Source: Agaribacterium sp. ZY112 (lineage in GTDB: Bacteria; Pseudomonadota; Gammaproteobacteria; Pseudomonadales; Cellvibrionaceae). Taken from it: a stretch of DNA of 64,000 nucleotides. The position numbers and the translations under genes were made by a program. The notes below the pieces were generated by a model that was given only the letters and a program-made list of their open reading frames with translations, did not search any database and was not told the origin of the DNA. Location: assembly GCF_041346925.1 (NCBI RefSeq), contig NZ_CP166840.1:1054001-1118000 (forward strand), read 5' to 3'. Position 1 is the stretch's first letter; every line of letters begins with the position of its first letter. Shown here one piece after another: positions 62,385 through 64,000 of the stretch.

Positions 62385-63149
62385 ATGAAAACTAAAAAAA
62401 TATTTAAGCTGCCTATAGCGTTATTTTTGTTTCTCTACTTTTTGTATTTACTGGTCTCCAGTGCGCCGGCTGCTTGGGCTGCTTGGGCTGCGCATAAAGC
62501 AGTGCCATCACTGTGGCTGAATAATGTTGAAGGTACCCTGTGGAGTGGTCGGGCAAAATTGGCTCAAATTGATATGGGAGCAGAGAGTTTGGCCTTGGGA
62601 GAGTTGCGTTGGGAGCTAAGCCCTTGGACTTTACTCATAGCAAAGCCATGTATGAAGTTTGAAACGCTCTTGCCAAATCAGCAAATTAGCGGCTCTTTTT
62701 GCCAGAGTGTTTTTGGTCAAAGCACTCTTTCTGATTTTAATGCTGATCTCCCTGTAGAAAATTTAAGTTCCATCTTGCCGGTACAGGCACTGGGCCCAAT
62801 ATCTTTGCAGGTGCTCGAGGCAAGTTTTGATGGTGACGCACGAATTGAATCCTTAGATGCGCGTTTAAGTTGGCAGCAGGCTAGAGTGCATAACGGCGAT
62901 AAGTGGATGAGTCTTGGTAGTTTTGCGGCCAAGGCTAAGGCCGATGAGCAAGGTGGTGTGCAGGCCGACGTATTTGATTTGGATGGACCCTATAAAAGCG
63001 CACTTGTTGCTCGTTGGTCAGCAGGGCAGGCCTGGGTTGTTGATGGCACGATTACTCCGCAAGAGGGTGCCGATGAACTGGTTGTTCAGGGGCTGCAGTT
63101 ACTTGGTGAGGATCTAGGTGACGGAAGCTACAGGGTTCAGTGGCCTTAA
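62385..63149 (+). CDS. gspN: Type II secretion protein GspN
   Basis: 254 residues. One N-terminal membrane helix (IALFLFLYFLYLLVSSAPAAWAAW), then LWLNNVEGTLWSGRAKLAQIDMG and LGELRWELSPWTLLIAKPCMKFE, which fit the GspN family. It ends the operon; GspN is dispensable in some systems. Confidence 0.88.
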   Translation: MKTKKIFKLPIALFLFLYFLYLLVSSAPAAWAAWAAHKAVPSLWLNNVEGTLWSGRAKLAQIDMGAESLALGELRWELSPWTLLIAKPCMKFETLLPNQQISGSFCQSVFGQSTLSDFNADLPVENLSSILPVQALGPISLQVLEASFDGDARIESLDARLSWQQARVHNGDKWMSLGSFAAKAKADEQGGVQADVFDLDGPYKSALVARWSAGQAWVVDGTITPQEGADELVVQGLQLLGEDLGDGSYRVQWP

Positions 63150-63150
63150 A

Positions 63151-64000
63151 ATGCCTCGGCTTTATGGGCAGGCTTTATTCATAGCTGTCTTGGCTCTATG
63201 TCCTTTGTTGGTTCAGGCTGATTGGTATAGCGAGACTCAGGGCATTATGGGTACTGAGGTCTCGGTGACACTGTGGCACACCGATCAAGCTAAGGCTGAA
63301 TCCGCAATAGCCGCTGTTATGGTTGAGATGCGTCGTATAGATGAGGCGCTCTCACCTTATAAAAGCAGCAGCGAGCTTTCTAAAATAAATCAACATGCCT
63401 CTAAATCAGCGCAAAAGCTCAGTCCTGAGCTGGCCTTGCTGTTGGATAAAAGCTTGTATTTTAGTCGAATCAGTAACGGAGCTTTTGATATTAGCTTCGC
63501 TTCCTTGGCGCAGTTCTACGATTATCGCGCCGGTATCAAGCCGAATAAAAAGCAGATTCAAGAATTTAAAAAGCTTATTAATTACAGTCTGTTAGATTTT
63601 AATAAACAGGCGCAAACCCTGTTCTACAAAAGCCCTAAGCTTAAGATCGACCTCGGTGGCATTGCTAAAGGTTATGCCGTTGACCGAGGAATTCAGGTTT
63701 TGAAAGAGGTTGGCATAAAGCATGCCTCTATAAGTGCCGGCGGTGATAGCTATCTTTTAGGTGATCGGCGTGGAAGGCCTTGGATTGTTGGTATTAAGCA
63801 TCCTAGGCAAGCCGAAGGTAAGAATAAGGCCGTAATACGTCTCCCCCTAGAGGATACGGCAATATCTACCTCGGGTGATTATGAGCGCTACTTTATAGAC
63901 GAGCAAAGTGGCGAACGTATTCATCATATTATTGATCCTAAAACAGGGCGTAGTGCCAGTGATGTCATCTCTGTGACTGTACTTGGGCCACAGGGCGTGG
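63151..64000 (+). CDS. apbE: FAD:protein FMN transferase ApbE (partial, 3' end outside)
   Basis: 283 codons visible from the ATG one base after the gspN stop; the gene continues beyond the window. A signal peptide (LFIAVLALCPLLVQA) is followed by ETQGIMGTEVSVTLW, RIDEALSPYKSSSELSKIN, GAFDISFASL, KIDLGGIAKGYAVDRG, ISAGGDSYLLGD, ISTSGDYERYF and HHIIDPKTGRSA, all ApbE landmarks. It attaches FMN to Thr of Rnf/Nqr subunits in the periplasm. Close spacing to gspN suggests read-through. Confidence 0.93.
   Translation, partial: MPRLYGQALFIAVLALCPLLVQADWYSETQGIMGTEVSVTLWHTDQAKAESAIAAVMVEMRRIDEALSPYKSSSELSKINQHASKSAQKLSPELALLLDKSLYFSRISNGAFDISFASLAQFYDYRAGIKPNKKQIQEFKKLINYSLLDFNKQAQTLFYKSPKLKIDLGGIAKGYAVDRGIQVLKEVGIKHASISAGGDSYLLGDRRGRPWIVGIKHPRQAEGKNKAVIRLPLEDTAISTSGDYERYFIDEQSGERIHHIIDPKTGRSASDVISVTVLGPQGV

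Overview
The window reads as chromosomal DNA of a marine gammaproteobacterium. Rep, ComM, UbiK, class I adenylate cyclase, RpoH, GshA, DsbB and a Pseudomonas-like algP/algQ/dsbB block support that class. The first, partial gene is a lipoprotein whose opening domain resembles the carbohydrate-binding N-terminus of agarases. With the complete type II secretion operon this suggests a polysaccharide degrader of the Cellvibrionales kind (Saccharophagus/Teredinibacter-like). The placement is inferred from gene content, not from a search.

Layout. (1) 1-4.4 kb: partial lipoprotein, rep, comM and ubiK, all on the minus strand. (2) 4.5-21.9 kb: a urea/amide island. ureDABCE is followed by a two-component pair on the opposite strand: a LuxR-type response regulator and a 1125-residue hybrid kinase whose sensor is an NCS1 permease-like membrane domain with a cysteine-rich cassette. 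Next come a first urtABCDE/fmdDEF-like ABC transporter, formamidase fmdA, fmdB, then ureF, ureG and a NicO/UreH-type nickel permease. (3) 22.1-27.8 kb: a second, canonical urtABCDE urea transporter. (4) 27.9-32.8 kb: an unrecognised exported protein, a TorF-type porin, glnK, amtB, a second P-II gene and a short SutA homologue. (5) 32.9-51.4 kb: housekeeping genes (DUF484, dapF, lysA, lptM, cyaA, coaD, rsmD, ftsYEX, rpoH, DUF423, trmB, TIGR02444, algP, WD40 lipoprotein, rsd/algQ, dsbB, a FliL-like gene, gshA and a small hypothetical). (6) 51.7-63.1 kb: gspCDEFGHIJKLMN, followed by the start of apbE, which runs off the window.

How it works together. About half the window is for winning nitrogen from urea, short amides and ammonium. 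Two ABC importers bring in urea and amides, formamidase and urease release ammonia, the nickel permease supplies the urease metal, and AmtB with two P-II proteins handles ammonium. Regulation appears to use two logics. The second urt operon and the TorF-type porin carry NtrC-like dyads and sigma-54 -24/-12 elements (general nitrogen limitation). The first urt operon and fmdA instead share a CGT-N7-CGT direct-repeat motif about 100-115 bp before their starts, a good candidate operator for the adjacent NCS1-kinase/LuxR pair (substrate sensing).

The strongest candidate for an under-described system is therefore the NCS1-permease histidine kinase with its response regulator, inserted within the urease gene set and next to an amide/urea transporter and formamidase. 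No tRNA, rRNA, CRISPR array, insertion sequence or prophage was seen.
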